From CAZEHJ01 sp964512485 (GTDB lineage: Bacteria; Bacteroidota; Rhodothermia; Rhodothermales; UBA10348), in NCBI GenBank assembly GCA_964512485.1, contig CAZEHJ010000005.1, positions 10,540-74,539 on the forward strand: a stretch of 64,000 nucleotides of DNA, in the 5' to 3' direction. Positions 51,180 through 60,183 of this stretch are shown here, piece after piece. Both the position numbers and the translations under genes were made by a program. Below the pieces are notes generated by a model. The model was not told where the DNA came from. It made no database searches and was given only the letters and a program-made list of their open reading frames with translations. The stretch's first letter is position 1, and each line of letters begins with the position of its first letter.

Positions 51180-52148
51180 TCAGCCGCTCTCCCCATCCTG
51201 TTCCTCATCGAGTCCTTTCAGAATCTCGTGGATTTTCTTGATTTCCTCGTCAGCGAAATCGTCTTCGCCCTTTTCTGCGGTGCCACCGTCGGAAGTGTTA
51301 TCCACGCCTTCGCTTTCGGGTTCTTCCACCGATTCGAATACAGGTGTTACTTTCCACGCGGTGGACTCTGTTTCCTCTTCCTCATCCTCATCCGAATCGT
51401 TCCAGGACTCGTTATCGTCTTCATCGGACTCACTTACGGCGCCATCATCCTCAATGTCTTCGTCGGTCTCCCACTCCTCGTCATCGTCATTATCATCTTC
51501 TTCTTCGTACTCGTCCACGTCATCAGCTTCAATGGCGTCGTCGTCGTACGAATCTTCCGATACATCCCGGTCTTCTTCCTCGGCTTCAATCGGAGGCTCT
51601 GCCACCGGGTCTGAAGCGGCCGCCGCAACTGGCTCTTCCTCTTCACGGACCAGTTCAATTTCTTTTCTGGAGTTCGTCGCTCCCAGTGTGTGTTCGCCGG
51701 TTTCTGCTTCGAAATGATGGAGCATTTCTATTTCGGACATCAGAAACGCACGAAGCTTTGCGACAATCTCCTGTTGCCGAACCGCGTACCTGGCCGTATC
51801 GCGCTTGACCTCCAGTCTGTTCGAGTCTGCCTCTTTCTGCAGGTCAACAATCCTATTTTCAGCCTCTTCCAACATGGTGGTAGCTTTTTTCTCAGCACTT
51901 TCCACCGTCTGCCGAGCGCTGCTGCGTGCCGTCTGAAGCGCCTCTTCCAGCGCCTCTTCGACCTTCATGTAGTGATCCAATTTCAGTTGCTGTTCCTGGA
52001 TCTTGTCGTCACTTCGACGCAAATCGTCGACCATTTCCTGCCAGCCGGTTGCAACTACCTGCAGAAAGGACTCCACTTCGTCTACGTCGTATCCCCGAAA
52101 TGTGCGGGCAAACTCCTGCTTCCTGATATCCAGTGAGGTGATCTTCAT
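51180..52148 (-). CDS. divIVA: DivIVA domain protein with an acidic tail
   Basis: The 322-residue protein has the DivIVA N-terminal membrane-binding domain (MKITSLDIRKQEFARTFRGYDVDEVESFL, about 1-29), a long coiled coil (about 45-155), and then a strongly acidic low-complexity region (about 175-300) rich in Asp/Glu/Ser that is probably disordered. DivIVA marks curved membrane at the division septum and poles in Gram-positives; in this lineage it is present but its role is less known. It lies between yggS and pnp on the same strand and 3 bp from pnp. Confidence 0.85.
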   Translation of the reverse strand: MKITSLDIRKQEFARTFRGYDVDEVESFLQVVATGWQEMVDDLRRSDDKIQEQQLKLDHYMKVEEALEEALQTARSSARQTVESAEKKATTMLEEAENRIVDLQKEADSNRLEVKRDTARYAVRQQEIVAKLRAFLMSEIEMLHHFEAETGEHTLGATNSRKEIELVREEEEPVAAAASDPVAEPPIEAEEEDRDVSEDSYDDDAIEADDVDEYEEEDDNDDDEEWETDEDIEDDGAVSESDEDDNESWNDSDEDEEEETESTAWKVTPVFESVEEPESEGVDNTSDGGTAEKGEDDFADEEIKKIHEILKGLDEEQDGESG

Positions 52149-52233
52149 GCTTTTTGCTGCTTTTCCGTGTCGCCTTGAAAGAAAAGGTCCGTCGACTCCT
52201 GTTGCTTCAGAAGATAATGAAACCCATCAGTAA

Positions 52234-52941
52234 TCACGTATTCGTAACCGTCCTCGCGCCAAAAAGAGCGCTACCAATTCGGACGTGAGTTGCGCCTTCT
52301 TCTATGGCGACTTCAAAATCCGAACTCATCCCCATTGAAAGCACCGGAGCTCCCGCTGAAAGACGATCGGAGATAACTGCGCACGACTCGCGAAGAAGAG
52401 CGAACTCGCCCCGGATAGACTCAGGATCAGGCGTGGGGCTGGCCAGTGTCATCAGCCCCCTGATATTTATTCTGTCGAATGCCTGAAGAGAATCCACCAG
52501 TGAATCGAGATCCAGAGGTGATACTCCAAACTTGGAGTCTTCCCCAGAAACGTTGACTTGAATCAGGCAGTCCATTGAGGACGACGACATCTCCAGCCGG
52601 TTCTGCAGAGCGGATCCCAGTCTCAAGCTGTCCAGGGCATGAAACATACGTGCGCGACCTACCACATCCCGTGCCTTGTTGCGTTGGAGATGACCGATCA
52701 TGTGCCAGATAATCGGATGCTCCTCAGTTCCAAATCCGAGAGAGTCACACTTCTGAACGAGCTCCTGGACCTTGTTTTCTCCGAAGTGAACCTGACCCAG
52801 GGCGGAAACCTCCACCACGGCATCTGCGGGAAAGGTTTTAGAGACGGCAATCAGGGTAACATCGTCGCGTGTGCGTCCGGAGCGGAGTGCGGCCGATGAG
52901 ATTCGATCGCTTATCTCTGCCAGTCTTTCCTTTCTATCCAT
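52234..52941 (-). CDS. yggS: YggS family PLP-binding homeostasis protein
   Basis: The 235-residue protein is a single-domain alanine-racemase-like barrel without an activity of its own. It balances pyridoxal phosphate and amino acids. Lys35, the PLP lysine, is in 'VTLIAVSKTFPADAV'. 'FGENKVQELVQKCDSL' and 'WHMIGHLQRNKARDVVGRARMFHALDS' are typical, and the end 'STDFEVAI.EGATHVRIGSALFGAR' is the phosphate site (here MSSDFEVAI). It is the first gene of the yggS-divIVA-pnp-ileS-traR-lspA run. Confidence 0.92.
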   Translation of the reverse strand: MDRKERLAEISDRISSAALRSGRTRDDVTLIAVSKTFPADAVVEVSALGQVHFGENKVQELVQKCDSLGFGTEEHPIIWHMIGHLQRNKARDVVGRARMFHALDSLRLGSALQNRLEMSSSSMDCLIQVNVSGEDSKFGVSPLDLDSLVDSLQAFDRINIRGLMTLASPTPDPESIRGEFALLRESCAVISDRLSAGAPVLSMGMSSDFEVAIEEGATHVRIGSALFGARTVTNT

Positions 52942-53003
52942 TCAAGTCACAGGCTGAATATCAACAGCGTCGTTTGGGGTAAGGCAACCGTGATGCACGT
53001 CGC

Positions 53004-55523
53004 CTACAATTCGCTTCTCAACACTTCGAGAGCTGATTTGTCATAGACCCCTCGTGAATTGAACTGACCGATCACAAGAGTCAGCCCGATCACACTCAGG
53101 ATCACAGCCAATATCGGAAGGATTTCAAAAGCCAGTGCAGCATCAAATATGAATTCAGCAACGGCCCATCCGGCTCCCATCGCGAGCAATGTCCCCGTCA
53201 GCGATGCAACTATTCCGAGGACCAGGTACTCAACCGACATAATTCTCAGTACCGTTTTCCTCGAGGCGCCCAGCGTTTTGAGAAGAACACTTTCCTCAAT
53301 TCTCTGAAACCGGCTGATCAGCACTGCACCGGAAAGAACAATCATTCCGGTCAGGATCGAAAACATGGCCATAAAACGGGCGATGAAAGCGATTCTGGAG
53401 AAGATGGCTTCAAACACACTGAGTACCACCGACATGTCGAGGGAAGACACGTTTGGATGCTGCTTCACGACGGTCGACTGGATTCCTGCGGACTCAACAT
53501 CTGTGTCGGTCCGCGTCATCAGGACGTGCATGGCCGGCGCGCGGTCCAGCGACCCGTCAGCAAAAACCAGGAAGAAGTTGGTCTGCATACGCCCCCAATC
53601 GACTTCGCGGATGCTGGTCACCTTCGATTCAACCATGATTCCTTGAATATCAAATACAATTTCGTCTCCAAGGTTGACTTCAAGTTCGTTTGCTACATCT
53701 GCTTCCACAGAGACAGGAATGGGACCCTCGCCTGAATACGCGCCATCGAACTGCCCGTCGATCAGTATTTCAGAATCAATCAGTCTGTCGCGGTACGTGG
53801 AACGATACTCCCTTCGGTGCGCCCAGGACGTTGAAATGGTTGAGTCCTTGCGCATTTCCTCAACATTCTGTCCTTTCACAGAATTGATTCGCATGGAGAT
53901 CATCGGGACGCTGTCGAGGACAGGTAGATTGGCCGCTTCGACAGAAGCGGCCACATCGTCAATCTGGTTCGGCTGAATGTCATAAAAGACGAGATTGGGC
54001 CGATTCTCACCTCCTGCCAGGTTGATCTGAGCCAAAAGGGTTTGCTCACTGATGAGCATTGTGGTCACCAGAAACGTGCCTAATCCCAATGCCAGAACCA
54101 TCATCAGCGTCTGGTTGTGCGGTCGGTGCAGATTCGCGACTCCCTGCTTGATCGTATACGATACGCCAGACGGCGGCCGACGCACCAGAACCCACATGAT
54201 GAGCCTCGCTGTGAGAGTCAGGGCGATAAACACCACGATGATAGCACCGGTGTAGCCCAATCCCATTCCGACGTTTGGTGCTTGAAGCACGGCGAACACC
54301 GTTGTTCCGGCTACGACCGCAGCCACTGTCAGCCACCACAGGAGTCCCCTCTGAGCCGAAGATGACGTGTCATACTGAGACCGAAGGGCTACGAGTGGTG
54401 AAACCTTTCGGATCGAAAGAAGGGGCAACAAGGCAAATAGAAGCGTTACGCCCAGTCCGATGCCTGAGCCGAGAAACACCGAAGTCCAGGATATACTGAA
54501 ATCGACTTCCACCGGAAGGAAATCACCAAGTACGATTGGAAGAATCGATTGAATGGAGACCCCGACAAGGCTTCCTATCCCCGCTCCGAAAAGCCCCATT
54601 CCAAACGCCTGCAGCAAATAGATGCCAACGGTAGACCAGGACGATGCTCCATAACATCGCAGGACGGCCACGGTCTGGATCCGTTGGCGCACGTAAACGC
54701 TCACACTCGATGCCACGCCGAGGCTTCCCAGCAGCAGCGCGGTAAAGCCGACAAGTCCCAAAAAACGATAGAGATTGGTTAGCGCCTCATTCCAGTTATC
54801 CTTTTCCTCCTGCACGGTATCCGTGCCTACTCTCGACTCTCTGAAGGTGGGGCGCAGATCATCGACGATGGCATCAGCATCGCGTCCATCCGTAAATCGG
54901 AAATAGACTTCATAGTCTGCGCGACTACCGACTGCGAGTAAAGTTGTGTCGATTTTTGCCCGAGGGATATACACACGCGGGCTGAATAACATAATTGCAG
55001 CGGACTCGCGTGGAGTTTGAATGAGTTTGCCATCCACCCGATAGGACTCAACTCCAATTCTGAGCGAATCACCCACTACCACATCAAACTGTTGCATCAA
55101 TGTCGCGTCGACCAACGCACCACTTCCATTGAGATAGGATTCGGCCGCCTCGGGCGGATCGGTTTCGATCGACCCGTAAAATGGAAATCCTTCTTCGTGT
55201 CCACGGACGGTAACCAGACGGGCAGAATTCGTCTTGGGGAAATAGGCCATGGATGAAAACGACGTCCGACGGCTCTGAATGCCGCCGAGAGAATCGATGA
55301 TAGCTTCGATTTCATCATTGAACGGCTTTCCACTCTCGATACTGAGGTCGGCGCCCAGAAGCGTTCGTGCCTCAGCATCTATAGCTGCCTTGAGGTTGTC
55401 CCCAAACGAATTGATGGACACCAGAGCGGCGACACCAAGTACCATCGAGGCAACGAACATGGCCATCCTACCACGACTTCCGCGTGAATCGCGTCGCGCA
55501 AATTTCAGGATCCAGTTACTCAC
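53004..55523 (-). CDS. FtsX-like ABC transporter permease (YbbP type)
   Basis: The 839-residue inner-membrane protein has two FtsX/MacB-like repeats with about ten membrane segments: one at 17-43, a large periplasmic domain (45-245), three segments (about 255-370), a central pair (390-450), a second periplasmic part (500-690), and three more segments near the end. It starts at GTG and overlaps the ATP-binding gene by 8 bp. The pair resembles E. coli YbbA-YbbP, a putative lipid or lipoprotein exporter whose substrate is not known. Confidence 0.85.
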   Translation of the reverse strand: MSNWILKFARRDSRGSRGRMAMFVASMVLGVAALVSINSFGDNLKAAIDAEARTLLGADLSIESGKPFNDEIEAIIDSLGGIQSRRTSFSSMAYFPKTNSARLVTVRGHEEGFPFYGSIETDPPEAAESYLNGSGALVDATLMQQFDVVVGDSLRIGVESYRVDGKLIQTPRESAAIMLFSPRVYIPRAKIDTTLLAVGSRADYEVYFRFTDGRDADAIVDDLRPTFRESRVGTDTVQEEKDNWNEALTNLYRFLGLVGFTALLLGSLGVASSVSVYVRQRIQTVAVLRCYGASSWSTVGIYLLQAFGMGLFGAGIGSLVGVSIQSILPIVLGDFLPVEVDFSISWTSVFLGSGIGLGVTLLFALLPLLSIRKVSPLVALRSQYDTSSSAQRGLLWWLTVAAVVAGTTVFAVLQAPNVGMGLGYTGAIIVVFIALTLTARLIMWVLVRRPPSGVSYTIKQGVANLHRPHNQTLMMVLALGLGTFLVTTMLISEQTLLAQINLAGGENRPNLVFYDIQPNQIDDVAASVEAANLPVLDSVPMISMRINSVKGQNVEEMRKDSTISTSWAHRREYRSTYRDRLIDSEILIDGQFDGAYSGEGPIPVSVEADVANELEVNLGDEIVFDIQGIMVESKVTSIREVDWGRMQTNFFLVFADGSLDRAPAMHVLMTRTDTDVESAGIQSTVVKQHPNVSSLDMSVVLSVFEAIFSRIAFIARFMAMFSILTGMIVLSGAVLISRFQRIEESVLLKTLGASRKTVLRIMSVEYLVLGIVASLTGTLLAMGAGWAVAEFIFDAALAFEILPILAVILSVIGLTLVIGQFNSRGVYDKSALEVLRSEL

Positions 55524-56277
55524 TATGGCTCTCAGTTATCGCGTGATTCTCGTTCGTGGCGTGATTCCCTTGAACGGCCTCTGCGGGCGCTGCCGAAGAG
55601 TTTCCACTGTCTTCCAGTATCTGGCCACTGCGCAGTTTGATCACACGATCAGTTCGTGAGGCCAGATCCAGATCATGTGTCACGAGAACCAGCGTAGTCT
55701 CGGCCGTCCTGTTCAACTTGAACAGGATGTCGACAACATGATTACCGGTGTCGGTATCGAGATTGCCGGTGGGTTCGTCAGCGAACAGAACATCAGGCTT
55801 GTTGATGAATGCTCTCGCCAGTGCCACGCGCTGCTGCTCTCCACCCGAAAGCTGGGCCGGGAAATGATCAAAGCGCTCGGTCAGACCGACATCACGCAAT
55901 AATTCTTCAGCCTCGGATCGCACGTTGGTTTTTCCTCGTAATTCCGCCGGGACCATGACGTTTTCCATGGCAGTCAGAGTTGGAATCAGTCGGAATGACT
56001 GAAAAACAAATCCAACATGAGCATTACGAACCTTTGCGCGGTCATCTTCAGACAACCCTCCAAGATCGTTTCCACACAGATTGACCGTGCCGGTGGAAGG
56101 AATATCCAACCCCGCGCACAGGCCCAAAAGCGTGGTTTTTCCGCTTCCGGATGGGCCGACAATGGCACACGTATCACCTTGCTCCAAGGTAAAGACTACG
56201 TCCTTGAGGACGGTCAAAGACCTCGAGCCACTCTGATAGGTTTTAGATAAGTTCTCAACTGAAAGAACTTTTTTCAT
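55516..56277 (-). CDS. ABC transporter ATP-binding protein (LolD/YbbA type)
   Basis: From the ATG at 56277 it has 253 residues, with Walker A 'IVGPSGSGKTTLLGLCAGL' (about 40-58), the signature 'LSGGEQQRVALARAFINKPDVLFADEPTGNLD' (about 140-172) and the H-loop 'LVLVTHDLDLA'. The type is LolD/MacB-like. It is coupled to the FtsX-like permease and diverges from the TesA-like esterase, the gene order also seen in E. coli (tesA / ybbA-ybbP). Confidence 0.93.
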   Translation of the reverse strand: MKKVLSVENLSKTYQSGSRSLTVLKDVVFTLEQGDTCAIVGPSGSGKTTLLGLCAGLDIPSTGTVNLCGNDLGGLSEDDRAKVRNAHVGFVFQSFRLIPTLTAMENVMVPAELRGKTNVRSEAEELLRDVGLTERFDHFPAQLSGGEQQRVALARAFINKPDVLFADEPTGNLDTDTGNHVVDILFKLNRTAETTLVLVTHDLDLASRTDRVIKLRSGQILEDSGNSSAAPAEAVQGNHATNENHAITESHSE

Positions 56278-56320
56278 GTTCTGGGTTTTCTGTTCTCCTG
56301 AATTCGAATTCAAGAGTCTG

Positions 56321-57112
56321 ATGAAATTGAGACCGGCACTACTGTTGATTACCTGCTTGATCCTCGTTTCGGCCTGCGCCGATTCAGGTTCTTCTGATTC
56401 AGAACAGTCTGCGGCTGTTACGGACCAGAAGGAAGACCTTTCCAGGAATCAGGGACAAACAATGCCTGCAGAGAGGGAAAGTTCAGATCAATCTGCCGAA
56501 GCAAGTGCGGTGTCAGGATCTGATTCAATGGACCCCGATACGGAAGGCGTGCACATTCTGTTTCTCGGCGACAGCATTACGGCTGGTTTTGGGCTAAACA
56601 AGGAAGAGGCCTTCCCATCTCTGGTAAATCAACAATTGCTGGATGCAGGATATTCTGTGCACGTGACTGATGGAGGTGTTTCGGGTGGCACGAGCACGGG
56701 TGGACTGAATCAAATGGAGTGGCAACTTCAGAATCGGGTAGACATACTGTTCCTTGAACTGGGTGGAAATGATGGCCTCCGGGGAATAGATCTTGCACTC
56801 ACGCGATCTAATCTTGGCGAAATCATAGAGGTAACCCGGGAGCGATACCCGAATGTCGTTGTGATCGTGGCGGGTATGATTGTGCCACCCAATCTCGGTC
56901 ACGAATACACTACCGAATTCAGGGAAATCTTCCCGTCGGTGTCAGAGGAGTACGACACCCGCCTGATCCCCTTCATTGGTGAAGGGCTACTTGGAGTCGA
57001 GGGCATGGTCCAGAACGATGGCATTCACCCGACTGCGCCTGGACACCTGGTGATCGCAGAAACGGTGTTCGCAGAGCTGGAGCCCATCGTACGGTCGTTA
57101 TCGACAAACTGA
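56321..57112 (+). CDS. SGNH/GDSL esterase lipoprotein (TesA-like)
   Basis: From the ATG at 56321 it has 263 residues: a lipoprotein signal ending 'ILVSAC' with Cys19 as the lipid anchor, a Ser/Asp/Glu-rich linker (20-75), and the SGNH domain with Ser85 in 'FLGDSITAGFG', the 'ELGGNDGL' block and the catalytic 'NDGIHPTAPGH' near the end. It is a lysophospholipase or arylesterase-like enzyme on the outer side of the membrane. It is divergent from the YbbA/YbbP-like transporter, 43 bp away. Confidence 0.86.
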   Translation: MKLRPALLLITCLILVSACADSGSSDSEQSAAVTDQKEDLSRNQGQTMPAERESSDQSAEASAVSGSDSMDPDTEGVHILFLGDSITAGFGLNKEEAFPSLVNQQLLDAGYSVHVTDGGVSGGTSTGGLNQMEWQLQNRVDILFLELGGNDGLRGIDLALTRSNLGEIIEVTRERYPNVVVIVAGMIVPPNLGHEYTTEFREIFPSVSEEYDTRLIPFIGEGLLGVEGMVQNDGIHPTAPGHLVIAETVFAELEPIVRSLSTN

Positions 57113-57152
57113 ATCGAGCGACGCCGGCGATAAAATACAGGCCACCCCGTCC

Positions 57153-58592
57153 TTAGAGTTGCTTGACCTCGTTCGTTACCGCCGTAATCGAATCTTTTGC
57201 GTCTCCGAACAGCATCTGGTTGTTCGAATTGAAGAACAACTCATTGCTGATGCCGGCATAACCGGGATTCATGCTTCGTTTGAGCACAATGGAAGTAGCC
57301 GCGTGATCGACGTTCAGGATCGGCATTCCGTAAATCGGGCTGGCTTTGTCGTGACGGGCAGCAGGATTGACGACGTCATTGGCTCCGATGACGACAGCTA
57401 CGTCTGTCGTCTCGAACTCACCGTTGATGTCATCCATTTCCCAGAGCTGATCGTAGGGCACGTTGGCCTCTGCCAGAAGCACGTTCATGTGACCGGGCAT
57501 TCGACCGGCAACAGGGTGAACAGCAAACTTGACTTCGACATCTTTTTTGGCCAGCTCATCTGAGAGTTCACGAACCGCATGCTGTGCCTGAGCAACAGCC
57601 ATCCCGTAGCCTGGCACGAAAATTACTTTGCTGGCATAGCTCAGCAAAATGGCCACATCATCGGCCGTTGTTGAGTTCACGGTTTGGCCTTCCTGCGAGG
57701 TAGCGCCGGCCGGACCAGCCGAATCCGAATCACCGCCGAAGCCGCCAATCAGTACGTTGAACAGCGAGCGATTCATCGCTTCACACATGATGTTCGTCAG
57801 AATCAATCCCGACGCACCGACAAGGGCACCCGAAACAATCAGTGCCGTGTTATTGAGTACAAAACCGGTAGCCGCAGCTGCCAGACCTGAATACGAGTTC
57901 AGAAGCGCAACGACGACGGGCATATCAGCCCCTCCAATGGGGATGACGAGGAGAATCCCGAGAACACTTCCCGTGATGGCAAGGGCGATTGCTGCCTGCA
58001 CAACCGGATCCCCGAATACCGCGTCACCCGGCGAATTCATCACCATCCAGACGATTCCCGCAACGGTCGTGAGAAGCAGCAAAACTGTTAGTGGTCTCAT
58101 GCCCAAGAAAGAGACCGGATTACCGGATATTTTGCCCGACAGCTTTCCGAAAGCCACGAAGCTCCCCGTGAATGTGATCATCCCGATTACAATGGAAAGC
58201 GATATCGTCACGGCTCCAGCACCGTCAAGAAACGCCGTGCCGGTTGTTGCTGCATTCGGAGCCATGAATCGAGCGATCTCCGCTCCGGCTACGAGCGCCG
58301 AGGCGATACCCCCGAATCCGTTGAAAGCGGCGACCAGTTCTGGCATGCCTGTCATTTCAACGCGCTTGGCGAGTATGGCACCGATCCCGCCGCCCACCAC
58401 GACCCCGAGGATCATCTGGGCAGGTGTCAGGATGCTTTGAAGGAAAAGTGTAGCTACAACGGCTACGAACATCCCCATGGCAGCCATCTGGTTACCCTTT
58501 CTGGCCGTTGCTGGAGATTGAAGTTTCTTAAGACCGTAAATAAAGAGTACTGCCGAAACCAGATAGGCAATGTCAATAATGTTCTGCTTCAT
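57153..58592 (-). CDS. pntB: NAD(P) transhydrogenase subunit beta
   Basis: PntB is the membrane and NADP-binding half of the proton-translocating transhydrogenase. The 479-residue protein has about nine membrane segments (1-270) and a C-terminal NADP-domain with 'VIFVPGYGMAVAQAQHAVRELSDELAKKDVEVKFAVHPVAGRMPGHMNVLLAEANVPYDQL' (about 315-375) and 'VVIGANDVVNPAARHDKASPIYGMPILNVD'. It is the last of three pnt genes on the minus strand. Confidence 0.96.
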   Translation of the reverse strand: MKQNIIDIAYLVSAVLFIYGLKKLQSPATARKGNQMAAMGMFVAVVATLFLQSILTPAQMILGVVVGGGIGAILAKRVEMTGMPELVAAFNGFGGIASALVAGAEIARFMAPNAATTGTAFLDGAGAVTISLSIVIGMITFTGSFVAFGKLSGKISGNPVSFLGMRPLTVLLLLTTVAGIVWMVMNSPGDAVFGDPVVQAAIALAITGSVLGILLVIPIGGADMPVVVALLNSYSGLAAAATGFVLNNTALIVSGALVGASGLILTNIMCEAMNRSLFNVLIGGFGGDSDSAGPAGATSQEGQTVNSTTADDVAILLSYASKVIFVPGYGMAVAQAQHAVRELSDELAKKDVEVKFAVHPVAGRMPGHMNVLLAEANVPYDQLWEMDDINGEFETTDVAVVIGANDVVNPAARHDKASPIYGMPILNVDHAATSIVLKRSMNPGYAGISNELFFNSNNQMLFGDAKDSITAVTNEVKQL

Positions 58593-58640
58593 CGAAATCA
58601 GTCGGTATAAATATTGATGTTCAAGTGAGATGAACTCAGA

Positions 58641-58913
58641 CTATTCTTTCTTCTTGAACATCTGCAGCATCCTGTCAGTGACCATGAACCCGCCGACGAC
58701 GTTGATTGTCGCCACGACTACGGCCCCAACTCCTATCCACATGGCCCAGGCGTCTCCGACCATTCCTGAGACGACGAGCGCTCCAACAATGGTGATTCCT
58801 GAGATTGCGTTGGAACCAGACATCAGGGGCGTGTGCAACGTTGCCGGCACCTTGCTGATTACTTCGCTACCTATAATCGATGCGAGAATGAATACAATTA
58901 GGTTTTCAAGCAT
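58641..58913 (-). CDS. pntAB: NAD(P) transhydrogenase alpha subunit, membrane part
   Basis: A 90-residue membrane protein with three helices and the family segments 'NLIVFILASIIGSEVISKVPATLHTPLMSGSNAISGITIVGAL' (3-46). It corresponds to the C-terminal membrane part of PntA, split from the NAD domain as in Rhodospirillum and many Bacteroidota-type genomes. It sits between the other two pnt genes. Confidence 0.94.
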   Translation of the reverse strand: MLENLIVFILASIIGSEVISKVPATLHTPLMSGSNAISGITIVGALVVSGMVGDAWAMWIGVGAVVVATINVVGGFMVTDRMLQMFKKKE

Positions 58914-58940
58914 TGGATTGATCGGTTGAAGGTTGTCTTA

Positions 58941-60077
58941 TTAGGATGGATTGAGGAGAGACTTGACGCGTTCATTCACGATCTGGCCACCACGGGTGAC
59001 ACAGGATCCGGTGAACACTTCGTCTTCTTCATTCGGCGCGAATCCGTTTTCGTCTGTAAAATCCTGCAGCATGGCCAGCAGCGTACGTGAGTACAGCTGA
59101 CTTGCGTGTGTCGCCATGTCTGTCGTCAGATTTGTCGGCCCCATGATGGTCACGCCGTGTCTAACGACAGTTTCACCGGGAACGGTCAATTCACAGTTGC
59201 CACCGTTGGAAGCAGCCATGTCAACGATGATCGAACCCTCACCCATCGCCTTGACGGCGGCTTCGGATATCAGAAGCGGAGCTTTTCTTCCCGGAATCAG
59301 AGCTGTCGAGACGACAACGTCCGATTTGCCGATGAACGGAATGAGCAGTTCGACCTGCTGTTTGGCTTTCTCCGCCATCAGTTCCTTGGCATATCCACCG
59401 GAATCGGAAGAATCCTGTCCTTCTATCTCGAGCTCAACAAAGGAAGCGCCAAGACTCTGGACTTCTTCCGCCACGGCATCACGAATATCATAAGCTGATA
59501 CCTTCGCACCCAGGCGTTTTGCTGTTGCGATTGCCTGAAGCCCAGCCACACCCGCTCCCAGGACAAGCACGTTTGACGGTTTCACCGTTCCGGCTGCAGT
59601 AGTCAGCAACGGAAAAAACTTTGGAAGTTCAGCGGCTGCGACCAGAACGGCCCGATATCCACCGATCGAACTCAGAGCGGACAATGCGTCCATCTTCTGG
59701 GCTCGCGAGATACGGGGCACCATCTCCATACTCAGGGCTGTTGTGCCCCTCCTGGACATGGAAGCCGAGACTTCTGGATCGTCCAACGGATTCATGAATC
59801 CGATGTAGGCTGCACCCTGTTTCAGAAGAGCTATCTCTTCTTCAGAGGGCGGTTTGACCTTTACCACGACATCGGAAGCAAATGCATCCTCGCGTGAGGT
59901 AATGGTCGCACCTGCTTTTTCGAAATCTGCATCTGGATAGTGCGCGGAAGATCCGGCACCTGCCTCGATGTTAACTGTTGCGCCCGCCTTGGCGAGTCGC
60001 ATTACGACCTCAGGAACGAGCGCGACCATGCGCTCACCTGCTGCCGTTTCTTTCGGAACTCCGATTGTATAAGCCAT
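58941..60077 (-). CDS. pntAA: NAD(P) transhydrogenase alpha subunit, NAD-binding part
   Basis: The 378-residue cytoplasmic subunit has an alanine-dehydrogenase-like fold: 'IGVPKETAAGERMVALVPEVVMRLAKAGATVNIEAGAGSSAHYPD' (4-48) and a NAD site 'PSNVLVLGAGVAGLQAIATAKRLGAKVSAYDIR' (about 166-198), then 'VVVSTALIPGRKAPLLI'. With pntAB and pntB it makes NADPH from NADH using the proton gradient. A good promoter lies upstream at 60111-60139. Confidence 0.95.
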   Translation of the reverse strand: MAYTIGVPKETAAGERMVALVPEVVMRLAKAGATVNIEAGAGSSAHYPDADFEKAGATITSREDAFASDVVVKVKPPSEEEIALLKQGAAYIGFMNPLDDPEVSASMSRRGTTALSMEMVPRISRAQKMDALSALSSIGGYRAVLVAAAELPKFFPLLTTAAGTVKPSNVLVLGAGVAGLQAIATAKRLGAKVSAYDIRDAVAEEVQSLGASFVELEIEGQDSSDSGGYAKELMAEKAKQQVELLIPFIGKSDVVVSTALIPGRKAPLLISEAAVKAMGEGSIIVDMAASNGGNCELTVPGETVVRHGVTIMGPTNLTTDMATHASQLYSRTLLAMLQDFTDENGFAPNEEDEVFTGSCVTRGGQIVNERVKSLLNPS

Positions 60078-60110
60078 AGACTCGGGTCTTGCTCAGAGAA
60101 ATTCGCGACA

Positions 60111-60139
60111 TATATACAAAGCCTCAGACTGCCTTGCAA
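60111..60139 (-). promoter_or_regulatory. Promoter of the pnt operon
   Basis: On the minus strand TTGCAA (60139-60134), a 17-base spacer and TATATA (60116-60111), 34 bases from the pntAA ATG. Both elements are close to the vegetative consensus. The promoter starts 45 bp after the end of serC. Confidence 0.6.
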
Positions 60140-60183
60140 TCTTCCATGTCCTTCGTGTGCCCGACAGGCAATACCCTACAGGC

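Noticed and set aside
51162..51808. Several open frames on + opposite the divIVA acidic region
   Set aside because: They arise from the repetitive GA-rich codons of the acidic tail and encode Ser/Val/Ile or Arg/His low-complexity strings.
57649..58440. 263-codon frame opposite pntB
   Set aside because: Antisense shadow of a membrane-protein gene, Ala/Thr/Pro-rich composition with no domain.
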